From Pseudonocardia abyssalis (GTDB lineage: Bacteria; Actinomycetota; Actinomycetes; Mycobacteriales; Pseudonocardiaceae), in the NCBI RefSeq assembly GCF_019263705.2, contig NZ_JADQDK010000001.1, positions 4,960,001-5,024,000 of the forward strand: DNA of 64,000 bases, given 5' to 3'. Below are positions 45,489-54,294 of the stretch, piece after piece. The notes beneath the pieces are model-generated. The model saw only the letters and a list, made by a program, of their open reading frames with translations, had not been told where the DNA came from and did not search any database. The position numbers and the translations under genes were made by a program. Positions within the stretch are counted from its first letter, which is position 1, and the number at the start of each line of letters is the position of its first letter.

Positions 45489-47434
45489 CATCCGACGCTG
45501 ACGGCCTCCCGGACGCGGTTCTCGGCCCGCGGTGCCGGCCATCCCGGCCGGACCAGCAGCCGCAGCCCGTTGAGGCACACCAGGACCGTGCTCAGCTCGT
45601 GCCCCGCGACGCCGACGGCCAGCGGGAGCGTGCCGACGAGGTCCCACGTCACCAGCCCGGTGATGACGGCCGCGGCGAACGCCAGGTTCGCCCGCGCGAT
45701 GCGCCGCGCCCGCCGGGCGAGGGTGATCAGGGGGGCCAGCGAGCCGAGGGGGTCGCGCAGCAGGACCCCGTCGGAGGCCTGGACGCTCAGCGCCCCGGCC
45801 CCCTCGCCGACCGCCAGACCGACCGCGGCGGTGGCGAGGAGTGGGGCGTCGTTGATGCCGTCGCCGACCGCGAGCACCGTGCCGGGGTGGGCGTCGACGG
45901 CCGCGGCCTTGTCGACGGGGAGCAGGTCCGCGCGGACGTCGTCGATGCCCAGCGCGGTCGCCACGGCGGCGGCGGGGCGCGGGGCGTCACCGGTGAGGAG
46001 GGCGGGAGCGGTGCCGAGCAGGGCCGTCAGGTCGGACACCGCGAGGGCCGCGCCGGGCCGCAGTTCGTCGGCCAGGGCGAGCACCCCGACCGGCCGCCCG
46101 TCGACGGAGACGACGACGGCGGTGCGCCCGGCGCGCTCGTGCCGGGCGACGGCGGCGTCCACGTCGGCCCCCGGATCGCAGTGGGGTGGCTTCACTGCAA
46201 CCTCGTCGCAGTCGGGCCACCCCACTGCGACGGCGGGGCGGCCGGGGTGGCCCACTCGGACCACCGCGCCCGCCACCTCCGCGCGGACGCCGACTCCCGG
46301 CTCCGCCGCGAACGCCGTCGCCCGCGGGACCGTCAGGTGCGCCGCCGACTCCCGCACGGCCCGGCCCAGCACGTGTTCGCTGCCCGCTTCGGCGGCCGCG
46401 GCCAGAGCGAGGACCCGGTCGCGGGGAAGGTCGGCAACCGGTTCGACGGCCACGACCTCGGGCCGCCCGCGGGTGACGGTGCCGGTCTTGTCCAGCAGCA
46501 CCGCGTCGACGTCGGCGAGCGACTCCACCACCGTGGCGTCCTTGAGCAGCACCCCGCGGCGCCCGGCGACCGCGATCGCGGCCAGCAGCGGCGGCATCGT
46601 CGCGAGCACCACCGCGCACGGCGACGCGACGATCATGAACGTCATCGCGCGCAGCAGCGTCGGCTCGAACGCCGCACCGAGCAGGAGCGGGACCGCGAGC
46701 AGCGCGAGCGTCGCCACCACGACGATCACCGAGTAGCGCTGCTCGATCCGCTCGATCCACAGCTGCCGCTCCGCCTTCGTCCCCGTCGCCCGGCGGACCT
46801 GCACGGCGATCCCGGCGACGACGGAGTCGGCCGGGTCGCGCGTCACCCGCACCCGCAGGGTCCCTGTGCCGTTGACGGTGCCCGCGTGCACGTCGTCGCC
46901 GCGGTTACGGGGGACGGGCAGCGGTTCGCCGGTGAGCCCGGCGGTGTCGACGTCGCTCGCGCCGTCGAGGACGCGCCCGTCGGCGGGGATCCGCTCGCCG
47001 GGCCGCACGACCACCTCGTCGCCGACGGCCAGGTCGGCCGCGGGCACCGTGCGCTCCCCGTCGCCGGCGACCAGAGCGGCGGTCTCGGGCGTCAGGTCGA
47101 GGAGGGCCTCGATGCTGCGCCGGGTCCGCGCGGTCATCACCGCCTCCAGCGCACCGGAGCTCGCGAAGATGACGATCAGCAGGCCGCCGTCGAGGTACTG
47201 GCCGATGCCCGCGGCGGCGAGTGCGGCGACCACCATGAGCAGGTCGACGTCGAGCCGCCGGTCCCCCAGTGCGCGCACGCCCTCGACCAGCGGCTCCCAC
47301 CCGCCCGCGAGGTAGCAGACCGCGTAGAGCACGCCGACCAGCAGGACCGGGGCGCCGAGCAGGTCGGCGGGCACCGCCAGCGTGAACGCGGCGAGGGAGA
47401 GCATGGCCCAACGGACCTCGGGCATCGACCACAT
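45488..47434 (-). CDS. CtpD-like P1B-4 metal-transporting ATPase
   Basis: 648 residues without an N-terminal metal-binding domain. The membrane metal motif is SPC (271-273), the phosphorylation site DKTGT (315-319), actuator LTGEP, hinge GDGINDAP and a late AGHELSTVL, close to the HEGST of Mycobacterium CtpD. This suggests export of Co, Fe or Ni. The nucleotide domain has SEHV in place of the conserved SEHP, and holds a palindromic in-frame insert (residues about 402-421). ATG 47434 is chosen because TATGGT is 7 nt upstream; ATG 47446 is the alternative. Confidence 0.88.
   Translation of the reverse strand: MWSMPEVRWAMLSLAAFTLAVPADLLGAPVLLVGVLYAVCYLAGGWEPLVEGVRALGDRRLDVDLLMVVAALAAAGIGQYLDGGLLIVIFASSGALEAVMTARTRRSIEALLDLTPETAALVAGDGERTVPAADLAVGDEVVVRPGERIPADGRVLDGASDVDTAGLTGEPLPVPRNRGDDVHAGTVNGTGTLRVRVTRDPADSVVAGIAVQVRRATGTKAERQLWIERIEQRYSVIVVVATLALLAVPLLLGAAFEPTLLRAMTFMIVASPCAVVLATMPPLLAAIAVAGRRGVLLKDATVVESLADVDAVLLDKTGTVTRGRPEVVAVEPVADLPRDRVLALAAAAEAGSEHVLGRAVRESAAHLTVPRATAFAAEPGVGVRAEVAGAVVRVGHPGRPAVAVGWPDCDEVAVKPPHCDPGADVDAAVARHERAGRTAVVVSVDGRPVGVLALADELRPGAALAVSDLTALLGTAPALLTGDAPRPAAAVATALGIDDVRADLLPVDKAAAVDAHPGTVLAVGDGINDAPLLATAAVGLAVGEGAGALSVQASDGVLLRDPLGSLAPLITLARRARRIARANLAFAAAVITGLVTWDLVGTLPLAVGVAGHELSTVLVCLNGLRLLVRPGWPAPRAENRVREAVSVG
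46178..46228. repeat. inverted repeat inserted in frame in the metal ATPase gene
   Basis: GCAGTGGGGTGGC (46178-46190) and GCCACCCCACTGC (46216-46228) are perfect 13-bp inverted arms. The segment encodes a Cys/His/Pro-containing loop in the nucleotide-binding domain, a place where relatives vary. Confidence 0.7.
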
Positions 47435-47498
47435 GAGTGCCACCATAGCTGCGCAACTGCGTAGGTATGCAGCGTGGGTCCGCGGTCAAACGGTGGTG

Positions 47499-47568
47499 CC
47501 CCGGCACGATCGCCGTCTCGGAACGGGGTGCGGGCCGGGACCCGCCCCGCGTTCCGAGACGCTGATCA
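47499..47568. repeat. 70-bp palindromic element, copy A
   Basis: GTCTCGGAACG (47515-47525) pairs with CGTTCCGAGAC (47550-47560), with GC-rich inner pairing, flanked by GATCGCC and GCTGATCA. A related copy in the opposite orientation lies at 47699-47766. Confidence 0.7.
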
Positions 47569-47698
47569 TGGCTCCTCAGCGCGCCGGCCCCGTCTTGACC
47601 AGGGCTCGCAGCTCGGACCCGACCCGGCCGGACCCACGGCCCGGACCGATCCGGCCCCACAGCGCGGGTGGCCCGACCGGTGCCACCGCCGCGCCGGA

Positions 47699-47766
47699 TG
47701 ATCAGCGACTCGGAACGGGCTGCGCGCCGGAGCCCGCTCCCCGTTCCCGGACGACGATCACCGGCG
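47699..47766. repeat. 70-bp palindromic element, copy B
   Basis: Starting TGATCAGCGACTCGGAACGG and ending CGATCACCGG, it aligns over its full length to the reverse complement of copy A with scattered differences. The 130 bp between the copies shows no gene. Upstream, 47447-47498 holds TGCGCAACTGCGTA repeats next to the metal ATPase promoter. Confidence 0.7.
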
Positions 47767-47844
47767 GGAGGCGGTCGGGGGGTCGAGGGCGTCGCCGGGT
47801 CGACAGGCCGTCGCGGACCCCGATCGTCACCGCCGTCACCGCTA

Positions 47845-48232
47845 TCCCCCGCCGCCGCGGCGACCTGTTCGGTCTGCGGGAGATGGTCCGGGTCGTCGTG
47901 CCCACCGCGAACACGCCGGCGCTGCCCGGCCGCGACCCCGACGCCAGCTCGTCGAGCGGGGCGGCGCGGCGGAACGCGTCGTCGTCACCGCCGAGGGCCC
48001 GGGCCACGGTGGACGCGCGGTCGCCCAGTGTCGGCTCGGACCGGCCGGAGACGTCGAGGAAGGTCGGGTACACGTCCGGGCGGTGCACAGCGAGCTGCAC
48101 CGCGCAGGTGCCGCCGAAGGAGAACCCGCCGATCGCGCGCCGGACCGGGTCGACCTGCAGGTGCTGCCCGACCCACGCCGGCACGTCGACGGCGAGGTAG
48201 GTCTCGGCGCGCCCGAGCAGGGAGTGCGGACA
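47845..48232 (-). pseudogene. remnant of an esterase-type alpha/beta hydrolase
   Basis: The minus strand reads AETYLAVDVPAWVGQHLQVD, then AIGGFSFGGTCAVQLAVHRP with the GxSxGG nucleophile motif, then VYPTFLDVSGRSEPTLGDRA, as in secreted or membrane esterases. The 5' part is missing, no start codon fits, and near 47895 the frame shifts into DDPDHLPQTEQVAAAA before similarity is lost. It is a fragment of a larger gene. Confidence 0.72.
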
Positions 48233-48263
48233 CTGAGGAACCTTCGGATCCGGGAGATGCGGG

Positions 48264-48269
48264 TATCCT
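48264..48269 (+). promoter_or_regulatory. -10 box of the arsR gene
   Basis: TATCCT ends 6 nt before GTG 48276, predicting a leaderless message. TGCGGG and CCCGTGCA flank it as an imperfect inverted repeat that could be an ArsR operator. Confidence 0.5.
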
Positions 48270-48275
48270 CGTCCC

Positions 48276-48599
48276 GTGCACGACGGCATCCCCGGCTTCG
48301 CGATGCCCCACCCGGACGACGTCCGGCGGGCGGCGGATTCGCTGCGCCTGCTCGCCGACCCCACGCGCATCAAGATCCTCTGGGCCCTGCTGCACGGTGA
48401 GGAGTCGGTGGCGTGCCTGGCCGAGCTCGTCGGCGCCGCCCCCACCGCCGTCAGTCAGCACCTGGCCAAGCTCCGCCTCGCGGGCCTGGTCGAGGGTCGC
48501 CGCGAGGGCACGTTCATCTACTACTCGGCGGGCGACGGCGTGCGTGCGCTGCTCACCGAGGCCCTGCGGGTCGGGCAACCGGCGGCCCTGCCTCACTAG
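48276..48599 (+). CDS. ArsR/SmtB family metalloregulator
   Basis: 107 residues, winged helix with LADPTRIKILWALL, then SVACLAELVGAAPTAVSQHLAKLRLAGLVEGRREGTFIYY (quoted here only as the region 45-92). A single Cys in VACLAEL and His residues at the N-terminus (MHD, PHP) and C-terminus (LPH) could form a metal site of the CmtR/KmtR kind. It probably responds to the metal carried by the neighbouring P-type ATPase, 840 bp away, but this is inference. Confidence 0.88.
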   Translation: MHDGIPGFAMPHPDDVRRAADSLRLLADPTRIKILWALLHGEESVACLAELVGAAPTAVSQHLAKLRLAGLVEGRREGTFIYYSAGDGVRALLTEALRVGQPAALPH

Positions 48600-48605
48600 C
48601 TCCAC

Positions 48606-48683
48606 CCCGACCGCACCGCCGTCGTGGGGACCGCACCGCCGTCCGGGCGGTGGTGCGGTCCGGAGAACGGCGGTGCGGTCGGG
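48606..48683. terminator. 78-bp nested palindrome after arsR
   Basis: Outer arms of 17 bp (CCCGACCGCACCGCCGT at 48606 and its exact complement at 48667) enclose an inner hairpin of 14 bp with one mismatch built from the same CCGCACCGCCG word. It lies between arsR and the convergent ptsI remnant. Confidence 0.7.
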
Positions 48684-48684
48684 C

Positions 48685-48985
48685 TCAGGCGGCCTGCTCC
48701 GCCACCACGAGTTCCACGACGTCGCCCCCGCGCACCCGACAAGCGCGGGGATGTCGAGCGAGCGGGCCGGGATCGCGGTGTGGCTGGTCGGGCCGCCCTG
48801 CCCGGTGACGAGCGCGAGCGCGATGCCCGGACGCAGACCCGCGGTGTCGGCGGGGGCGAGGTCCGAGGCGACGGGGACGTGCTCGGGCTCGGCGTGGGCA
48901 GCGGCGAGGAGGTCCTGCTCGCCGCCGAGGACGGCGCCGACTCCGGGGCCGCCGTCGAGGCGCCGGCCGAGCTGCTCGCCACCGA
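48685..48985 (-). pseudogene. fragment of PTS enzyme I
   Basis: The minus strand reads VPVASDLAPADTAGLRPGI, then QGGPTSHTAIPARSLDIPAL with the phosphorylated-His motif of the PEP-utilising mobile domain, then after a one-base frame change GGDVVELVVAEQAA and a stop. Both the N-terminal HPr-binding part and the C-terminal PEP-binding barrel are absent. No other PTS gene is near. Confidence 0.75.
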
Positions 48986-49015
48986 CCTAGACACGCCTGA
49001 CCCCCACGCACGACG

Positions 49016-49052
49016 ACGGCGCGGTGCCCTCCCCTCGGGGGCACCGCGCCGT
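49016..49052. terminator. hairpin downstream of the DoxX gene
   Basis: ACGGCGCGGTGCCC (49016-49029) pairs fully with GGGCACCGCGCCGT (49039-49052), 14 bp, followed by TCGTCTGT. It lies 19 nt past the DoxX stop on the minus strand. Confidence 0.7.
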
Positions 49053-49070
49053 TCGTCTGTCCCGGGTGGG

Positions 49071-49478
49071 TCAGCGGCGCAGCGAGGCGACCAGCTCGGC
49101 GGTGCTGCGCCGGCGGCCCCAGGCCAGGATCGAGACCAGCACCAGGTAGACCGCGGGGACCGCGACGAGCGGGCCGCCCACGAACACGAGGGTGGCGATC
49201 ACCGCGCCGATCATCAGCAGCACCAGGCCGGTCGCGGCCAGACCCATCAGTCGCGGGATCAGCAGGCCGAGCGCGCCGAGCAGTTCGATCGTGCCGATCC
49301 CGTAGAGGCCGACGTTCCCGAGGCCCATCATCTCGAAGCCGGCGACGGCCTGGGGGTCGGCGGAGAGCTTGGAGTACGCGGAGAACAGGTAGGCCACGAC
49401 GATCAGGCCCTGCAGCACCGCGAGGGCGATGCTCCCGGCGCGCCGGGAGCTGGTGCGGGTGCTGGTGGTGGCGGTCAT
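49071..49478 (-). CDS. DoxX family membrane protein
   Basis: 135 residues with four membrane helices and the family pattern FSAYSKLSADPQAVAGFEMMG followed by GTIELLGALGLLIPR. Members are linked to redox or oxidative-stress complexes, but the role here is unknown. ATG 49478 has GGGGAG upstream. Confidence 0.87.
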   Translation of the reverse strand: MTATTSTRTSSRRAGSIALAVLQGLIVVAYLFSAYSKLSADPQAVAGFEMMGLGNVGLYGIGTIELLGALGLLIPRLMGLAATGLVLLMIGAVIATLVFVGGPLVAVPAVYLVLVSILAWGRRRSTAELVASLRR

Positions 49479-49536
49479 GTCGTCTCCCCGGTTCGGCGGT
49501 GCTCGTTGTCAGTGAGACGGCCGGCGCCGGGAGAAC

Positions 49537-49971
49537 TCATCGGTCGGGCGGGGGATCGATCTGCGCGGTCGCCGTCCCGGTGGCGACGACCGTGCCGTCG
49601 GGGCCGTGCAGGGCGGCGGCGAGGAAGGCGACGTCACCGCGTCTGCGCAGCACCCGGCCGGTCCCGGTGAAGCGGCCCGGACCGGCGGGGGCCAGGAACA
49701 CGGCGCTCAGGTCGAGCGTCGACGGGAAGCGGCCCGGCGGGAGCGTCGCGATCAGCGCGGGCCCCATCGTGTCGTAGAGCATCGCGGAGACGAACCCGCC
49801 GAGGACGTGCCCGCGGACGTCGAGGAACGCCTCGCCCATCGTGAACGCGACCTCGATGGTGCCGGCGTCGACGTCGACGTCGACGAACTCCCAGCCGAGC
49901 GTCCGTGCGGCGGGAGGCATCGGGGCGCGGCCGGCGACGGCGTCCCAGAAGGGTCCGGTGCGGTCGGTCAT
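49537..49971 (-). CDS. PaaI family thioesterase
   Basis: 144 residues of hot-dog fold: FTMGEAFLDVRGHVLGGFVSAMLYDTMGPAL contains the HGG-like catalytic region (here VLGGFV with the following Asp), and STLDLSAVFLAPAGPGRFTG is the second signature. Probably hydrolyses an acyl-CoA. ATG 49971 overlaps the gntR stop (ATGA), so it is cotranscribed with the regulator. Confidence 0.82.
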   Translation of the reverse strand: MTDRTGPFWDAVAGRAPMPPAARTLGWEFVDVDVDAGTIEVAFTMGEAFLDVRGHVLGGFVSAMLYDTMGPALIATLPPGRFPSTLDLSAVFLAPAGPGRFTGTGRVLRRRGDVAFLAAALHGPDGTVVATGTATAQIDPPPDR

Positions 49972-50663
49972 GCGTCCAGGGTGTCGTACGCGGCGAGCAG
50001 TTGGGCCTCGGCCGCGTCCAGGTACTCGGTGACGGCGTGGGCCGCGGACTCCCGGTCGCCGGACTCCAGGAGGCCGCAGATGGCGTCGTTGCGGGTCAGG
50101 TACGGCTCGAAGAACTCGCGGACGTCGGGCATGCGGTGGAAGACCAGGCGCATCTCGGCGAGCAGCAGGCCCATCTGCTGGTCCAGGCGCGGGCTGCCTG
50201 CCAGGCCGACCAGCGCGCGGTGGAAGTGCTGGTTGGCGCTTCCGACGGCGCTCCAGTCGTCGACCGCGGCGGCCGCCCGGCCCTCTCGCACGGCGGTGCG
50301 GACGAGGGCCACCTGCTCCGGCGACCACGCCTCACCGTGGCGGACCGCGGCGGGCTCGATGACGCGACGGGCCCGGTAGACGTCACGCACGGCGTCACGG
50401 TCGGGGCGCGCGACGAACACACCGCGGTTGGCCTCGCGCACCAGCACCCGTTCGGCCACGAGCTGGCTCAGCGCCTCGCGGACGGTGTTGCGGGAGACGG
50501 CCAGCGCGGTGCACACGTCCTGCTCCGGGAGCCGCTCGCCGGGGCGCAGCCGCCCCTCCACCACCTCCTCGCGCACCGCGTCGGCGACCCGCTCGGCCGT
50601 GGTGGACCGGGCGACGAGTGCCCGCGCGCGGCCGAGGGAGGCGAGGGCGTCGGCCGAGGTCAT
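49968..50663 (-). CDS. GntR family regulator, FadR/FCD type
   Basis: 231 residues. The winged helix (LRPGERLPEQDVCTALAVSRNTVREALSQL) is followed by the helical FCD ligand domain with metal-binding His residues in NQHFHRALVGLAGS. It is divergent from the 5-oxoproline operon and is likely its repressor. ATG 50663 follows TAGGCT by 6 nt. Confidence 0.9.
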   Translation of the reverse strand: MTSADALASLGRARALVARSTTAERVADAVREEVVEGRLRPGERLPEQDVCTALAVSRNTVREALSQLVAERVLVREANRGVFVARPDRDAVRDVYRARRVIEPAAVRHGEAWSPEQVALVRTAVREGRAAAAVDDWSAVGSANQHFHRALVGLAGSPRLDQQMGLLLAEMRLVFHRMPDVREFFEPYLTRNDAICGLLESGDRESAAHAVTEYLDAAEAQLLAAYDTLDA

Positions 50664-50708
50664 GGCGCCAGCCTAGGTGAAGGACGTGTTTCCGATCCGC
50701 CGATACTC

Positions 50709-50737
50709 TTGTCGGATTGTTGAACAATCCCTACGCT
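50709..50737 (+). promoter_or_regulatory. promoter and GntR operator of the 5-oxoproline operon
   Basis: TTGTCG (50709-50714), 17 bp, TACGCT (50732-50737). The spacer holds the perfect palindrome GGATTGTT-G-AACAATCC (50714-50730), a typical FadR/FCD-type site. Repressor binding would block the promoter. Confidence 0.75.
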
Positions 50738-50765
50738 CACCACATCTGGCGTGAGGGAGGACACA

Positions 50766-51974
50766 ATGGCCGAGAACGTGAAGGCAGCAATCGGATCGGC
50801 GACGAGCCGCAGTGCGGTGCTCGGCGCGATGTTCCTGATGGCCACCAGTGCCATCGGGCCGGGCTTCATCACCCAGACCACGACGTTCACCGCGCAGCTC
50901 GGGGCGGCGTTCGCGTTCGCGGTGCTCGTGTCGATCCTGGTCGACGTCGCGGTCCAGCTGAACGTGTGGCGGGTCATCGGCGTCAGCGGGCAGCGCGCCC
51001 ACGAGCTCGGCAACCAGGTGCTGCCCGGTGTCGGGTACGCGCTGGCCGTGCTGGTCGTCGTCGGCGGGCTGGTGTTCAACATCGGCAACGTCGGCGGCAC
51101 CGGGCTCGGGGTCAACGCCATGCTCGGCGTCGACGCGAAGATCGGGGGCGCGATCTCGGCCGCGCTCGCCATCGCGATCTTCCTCAGCAAGCGGGCCGGC
51201 GTGGCGCTGGACCGGATCGTCGTGGTGCTCGGGACGGCGATGATCCTGATGACGGCGTACGTCGCGGTGGTCTCGGGCCCGCCCGTCGGCGACGCGCTGC
51301 GCCAGACCGTGCTGCCCGACCAGGTCGACTTCCTCGTCATCACGACGCTGATCGGCGGCACCGTCGGCGGCTACATCACCTACGCGGGCGCGCACCGACT
51401 GCTCGACTCCGGGCTCACCGGGCCCGAGCACGTCGGCGCGATCTCCCGCAGCTCGATCGTCGGGATCCTGGTCACCGGCGTGATGCGGGTGCTGCTGTTC
51501 CTCGCCGTGCTCGGCGTGGTCGCGGGCGGCGTCACGCTGGCGCAGGACAACCCGGCGGCCAGCGCGTTCGAGGCGGCGGCCGGGCAGGTCGGGCTGCGGG
51601 TCTTCGGGATCATCCTGTGGGCCGCGAGCATCACCTCGGTGATCGGCGCGGCCTACACGTCGGTGTCGTTCCTGACGTCGAGCCGTACGTCGCCGCGGCG
51701 GCGCAACGCGTACACCGTGGCCTTCATCGCGCTGTCCGCGACGATCTACCTGCTGGTCGGCACCGCCCCGGTGACGCTGCTGGTGTTCGCGGGCGCGTTC
51801 AACGGGCTGATCCTCCCCCTCGGGTTCACCGTGGTGCTGTGGGTGGCGTGGCGCCGGCGCGACCTGCTCGGCGGCTACCGCTACCCGGTCTGGCTGCTGG
51901 GCATCGGCGTGCTGGCCTGGCTGCTGACGCTGTACCTGGGCTACCAGTCGATCGGGGGGTTGGCGAAGCTGTGA
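50766..51974 (+). CDS. NRAMP-related permease of the 5-oxoproline operon
   Basis: 402 residues, 11 or so membrane helices. The fold is NRAMP-like ([17 protein letters not shown] in helix 1), but the metal-binding DPGN is GPGFIT (31-36) and the MPH of helix 6 is AGAHR (207-211), so the usual Mn/Fe ligands are missing. In Bacillus the homologue YcsG also sits beside the PxpA gene. Transport of 5-oxoproline or another organic substrate is more likely than metal. ATG 50766 follows GAGGGAGGA. Confidence 0.8.
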   Translation: MAENVKAAIGSATSRSAVLGAMFLMATSAIGPGFITQTTTFTAQLGAAFAFAVLVSILVDVAVQLNVWRVIGVSGQRAHELGNQVLPGVGYALAVLVVVGGLVFNIGNVGGTGLGVNAMLGVDAKIGGAISAALAIAIFLSKRAGVALDRIVVVLGTAMILMTAYVAVVSGPPVGDALRQTVLPDQVDFLVITTLIGGTVGGYITYAGAHRLLDSGLTGPEHVGAISRSSIVGILVTGVMRVLLFLAVLGVVAGGVTLAQDNPAASAFEAAAGQVGLRVFGIILWAASITSVIGAAYTSVSFLTSSRTSPRRRNAYTVAFIALSATIYLLVGTAPVTLLVFAGAFNGLILPLGFTVVLWVAWRRRDLLGGYRYPVWLLGIGVLAWLLTLYLGYQSIGGLAKL

Positions 51975-52732
51975 GCGTGCGGATCGATCTCAACTCCGAC
52001 CTCGGCGAGTCCTTCGGCCGCTGGACGCTCGGCGACGACGACGCGATGCTCGACCTGGTCACCTCGGCCAACGTGGCCTGCGGCTTCCACGCGGGTGACG
52101 CCACGACGCTGCGCCGCACGTGCGCGGCGGCGGCGGCCCGCGGGGTGGTCGTGGGCGCGCAGGTCGGCTACCGCGACCTGGCCGGCTTCGGGCGGCGGTT
52201 CGTCGACATGGACCCGGGCGAGCTCGCCGACGACGTCGTCTACCAGCTCGGTTCGCTCGACGGGATGTGCCGGGTCGCGGGTACGGCGGTGCGCTACCTC
52301 AAGCCGCACGGGGCGCTCTACAACGCGGTGGTGCACCACGCGGCGCAGGCGCGGGCCGTCGTCGACGCGGTGCGCGCCTACGACCCCGCGCTCCCGGTGC
52401 TCGGCCTGCCCGGGTCGGAGCTGCTGCGCGCGGCCGAGGCGGCGGGGCTGCGGGCGGTGCCGGAGTTCTTCGTCGACCGCGGGTACACCGGCGACGGCAC
52501 GCTGGTGCCGCGTGCGGAGCCCGGCGCGCTGCTGCACGACGCCGACGAGGTGGCCGACCGGGTGCGGCGGCTGCTCGCCGAAGGCGTGGTGCGGGCGGTG
52601 GACGGCACGGACGTGACGGTCCGGGCGGAGTCGGCGTGCGTGCACGGCGACAGCCCCGGCGCGGTGGCGATGGCGGCGGCGGTCCGGGCGGCCCTGGAGG
52701 CCGACGGCGTGGCGCTCGAGGCGTTCGCGTGA
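51971..52732 (+). CDS. pxpA: 5-oxoprolinase subunit A
   Basis: 253 residues of the LamB/YcsF family, with [36 protein letters not shown] and [12 protein letters not shown]. With PxpB and PxpC it cleaves 5-oxoproline to glutamate using ATP. GTG 51971 overlaps the permease stop (GTGA), so the genes are coupled. Confidence 0.95.
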   Translation: MSVRIDLNSDLGESFGRWTLGDDDAMLDLVTSANVACGFHAGDATTLRRTCAAAAARGVVVGAQVGYRDLAGFGRRFVDMDPGELADDVVYQLGSLDGMCRVAGTAVRYLKPHGALYNAVVHHAAQARAVVDAVRAYDPALPVLGLPGSELLRAAEAAGLRAVPEFFVDRGYTGDGTLVPRAEPGALLHDADEVADRVRRLLAEGVVRAVDGTDVTVRAESACVHGDSPGAVAMAAAVRAALEADGVALEAFA

Positions 52733-54294
52733 CCGGCTCGCACCCGGCCGTGCGGGTACTGGCGTGCGGGGACTCCGCCCTGCTGTGCGAGGTCGCCGAT
52801 CTCGACGCCGTGCTCGCGCTCGCCGCCGCCGTGCGCGCCGCGGCGTTCCCCGCGGTGCTGGACGTCGTGCCTGCGGCCCGCACCGTGCTGCTGCTGACGG
52901 CTCCGGGCACCGATCTCGGGACGCTGCGCCGCGCGGTGCTCGCCCTGCCCGTCGACCCGTCGGCGGCCGCGCCGGACGGGGAGACCGTCGAGATCCCGGT
53001 GGTCTACGACGGGCCGGACCTCGACGAGGTCGGGCGGCTGACCGGGCTCGGGGCCGAGGGTGTGGTCGAGGCGCACACGGCCACCCCGTGGCGGGTCGGC
53101 TTCGGCGGGTTCGCGCCCGGCTTCGCCTACCTGGCCGGGGGTGACGGGCGGCTGCACGTCCCCCGCCGCGACGAGCCGCGGACGACGGTGCCCGCGGGGT
53201 CGGTCGGCCTGGCGGGCGAGTTCAGCGGGATCTACCCGCGGGCGAGCCCCGGCGGCTGGCAGCTGATCGGCAGCACGACGGTGCAGCTCTGGGACGCGCA
53301 CCGCACCCCCGCGGCGCTCCTGCGCCCGGGAGCGGAGGTCCGCTTCGTCCGCACCTCGGAGCCACAACGCGCTCCGCAGGGGGGGCGGAACAGCAGTACG
53401 GCTCCGAAGTGTGCAGCGCGGCGGATGCTGGAGGTGCTGGCCACCGGTGCGCTCGCGCTCGTGCAGGACCTGGGGCGTCCGGGCGCGGGGGCCACCGGGG
53501 TCGGGCGCTCGGGGGCCGCGGACCGGGCCGCCCTGCGGCTCGGCAACCGGCTCGTCGCCAATCCCCCGTCCGCCGCCGCCGTCGAGGTCGTGTTCGGCGG
53601 GCTGGCCGTCCGGGCCGGGCCCGACCTCCCGGCCCCGCTGCTGCTCGCCCTCACCGGCGCCCCCGCACCCGCCGACGTCGACGGCACCCCGGTCGGCCAC
53701 CACGCGCTGGTCACGCTGCGGGCCGGGCAGACGCTGCGCCTCGGTGCCCCGCCCACCGGGCTGCGCACCTACCTCGCCGTGCGCGGCGGGGTCGAGGTCG
53801 CCGCGGTCCTCGGCTCCCGCAGCACCGACGTGCTGTCCGGGGTCGGGCCCGCCCCGCTCGCGGCCGGTGACCTGTTGCCGGTCGGGCCGGAGCCCGCCGA
53901 CCTGCCGCGCGTCGACGTCGCACCGGTCGCCGTCCCCCCCGGCGACGCCGTGACGCTGCGCGCGGTGCCCGGCCCGCGGGCCGACTGGGTCGCCGATCCC
54001 GCCGCGCTCGCCGCCACCACCTGGACGGCGTCGGGCCGCAGCGACCGCGTCGGCATGCGCCTGGAGGGTGCCCCGCTGCGCCGCCGGGACCACGGCGAGC
54101 TGCCCAGCGAGGGCATGGTCCGCGGGGCGGTCCAGGTGCCACCGGGCGGGGAACCCGTGCTGTTCGGCGCCGACCACCCCGTGACCGGCGGCTACCCCGT
54201 CGTCGCCGTGGTGCTCGACGCCGACATGGACCGCGCGGCGCAGATCCGTCCCGGACAGCAGGTCCGCTTCCGACTCCTGGAGGAGCCCCGATGA
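52729..54294 (+). CDS. pxpBC: fused 5-oxoprolinase subunits B and C
   Basis: 521 residues. Residues 1-205 are PxpB/KipI ([35 protein letters not shown]) and residues 230-521 PxpC/KipA ([49 protein letters not shown]). Subunits B and C are fused in some bacteria. The junction (residues about 208-232) is encoded by a segment with a run of seven G (53379-53385) and inverted TCGGAGCC/GGCTCCGA ends, so the fusion may be recent. GTG 52729 overlaps the pxpA stop. Confidence 0.92.
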   Translation: MTGSHPAVRVLACGDSALLCEVADLDAVLALAAAVRAAAFPAVLDVVPAARTVLLLTAPGTDLGTLRRAVLALPVDPSAAAPDGETVEIPVVYDGPDLDEVGRLTGLGAEGVVEAHTATPWRVGFGGFAPGFAYLAGGDGRLHVPRRDEPRTTVPAGSVGLAGEFSGIYPRASPGGWQLIGSTTVQLWDAHRTPAALLRPGAEVRFVRTSEPQRAPQGGRNSSTAPKCAARRMLEVLATGALALVQDLGRPGAGATGVGRSGAADRAALRLGNRLVANPPSAAAVEVVFGGLAVRAGPDLPAPLLLALTGAPAPADVDGTPVGHHALVTLRAGQTLRLGAPPTGLRTYLAVRGGVEVAAVLGSRSTDVLSGVGPAPLAAGDLLPVGPEPADLPRVDVAPVAVPPGDAVTLRAVPGPRADWVADPAALAATTWTASGRSDRVGMRLEGAPLRRRDHGELPSEGMVRGAVQVPPGGEPVLFGADHPVTGGYPVVAVVLDADMDRAAQIRPGQQVRFRLLEEPR

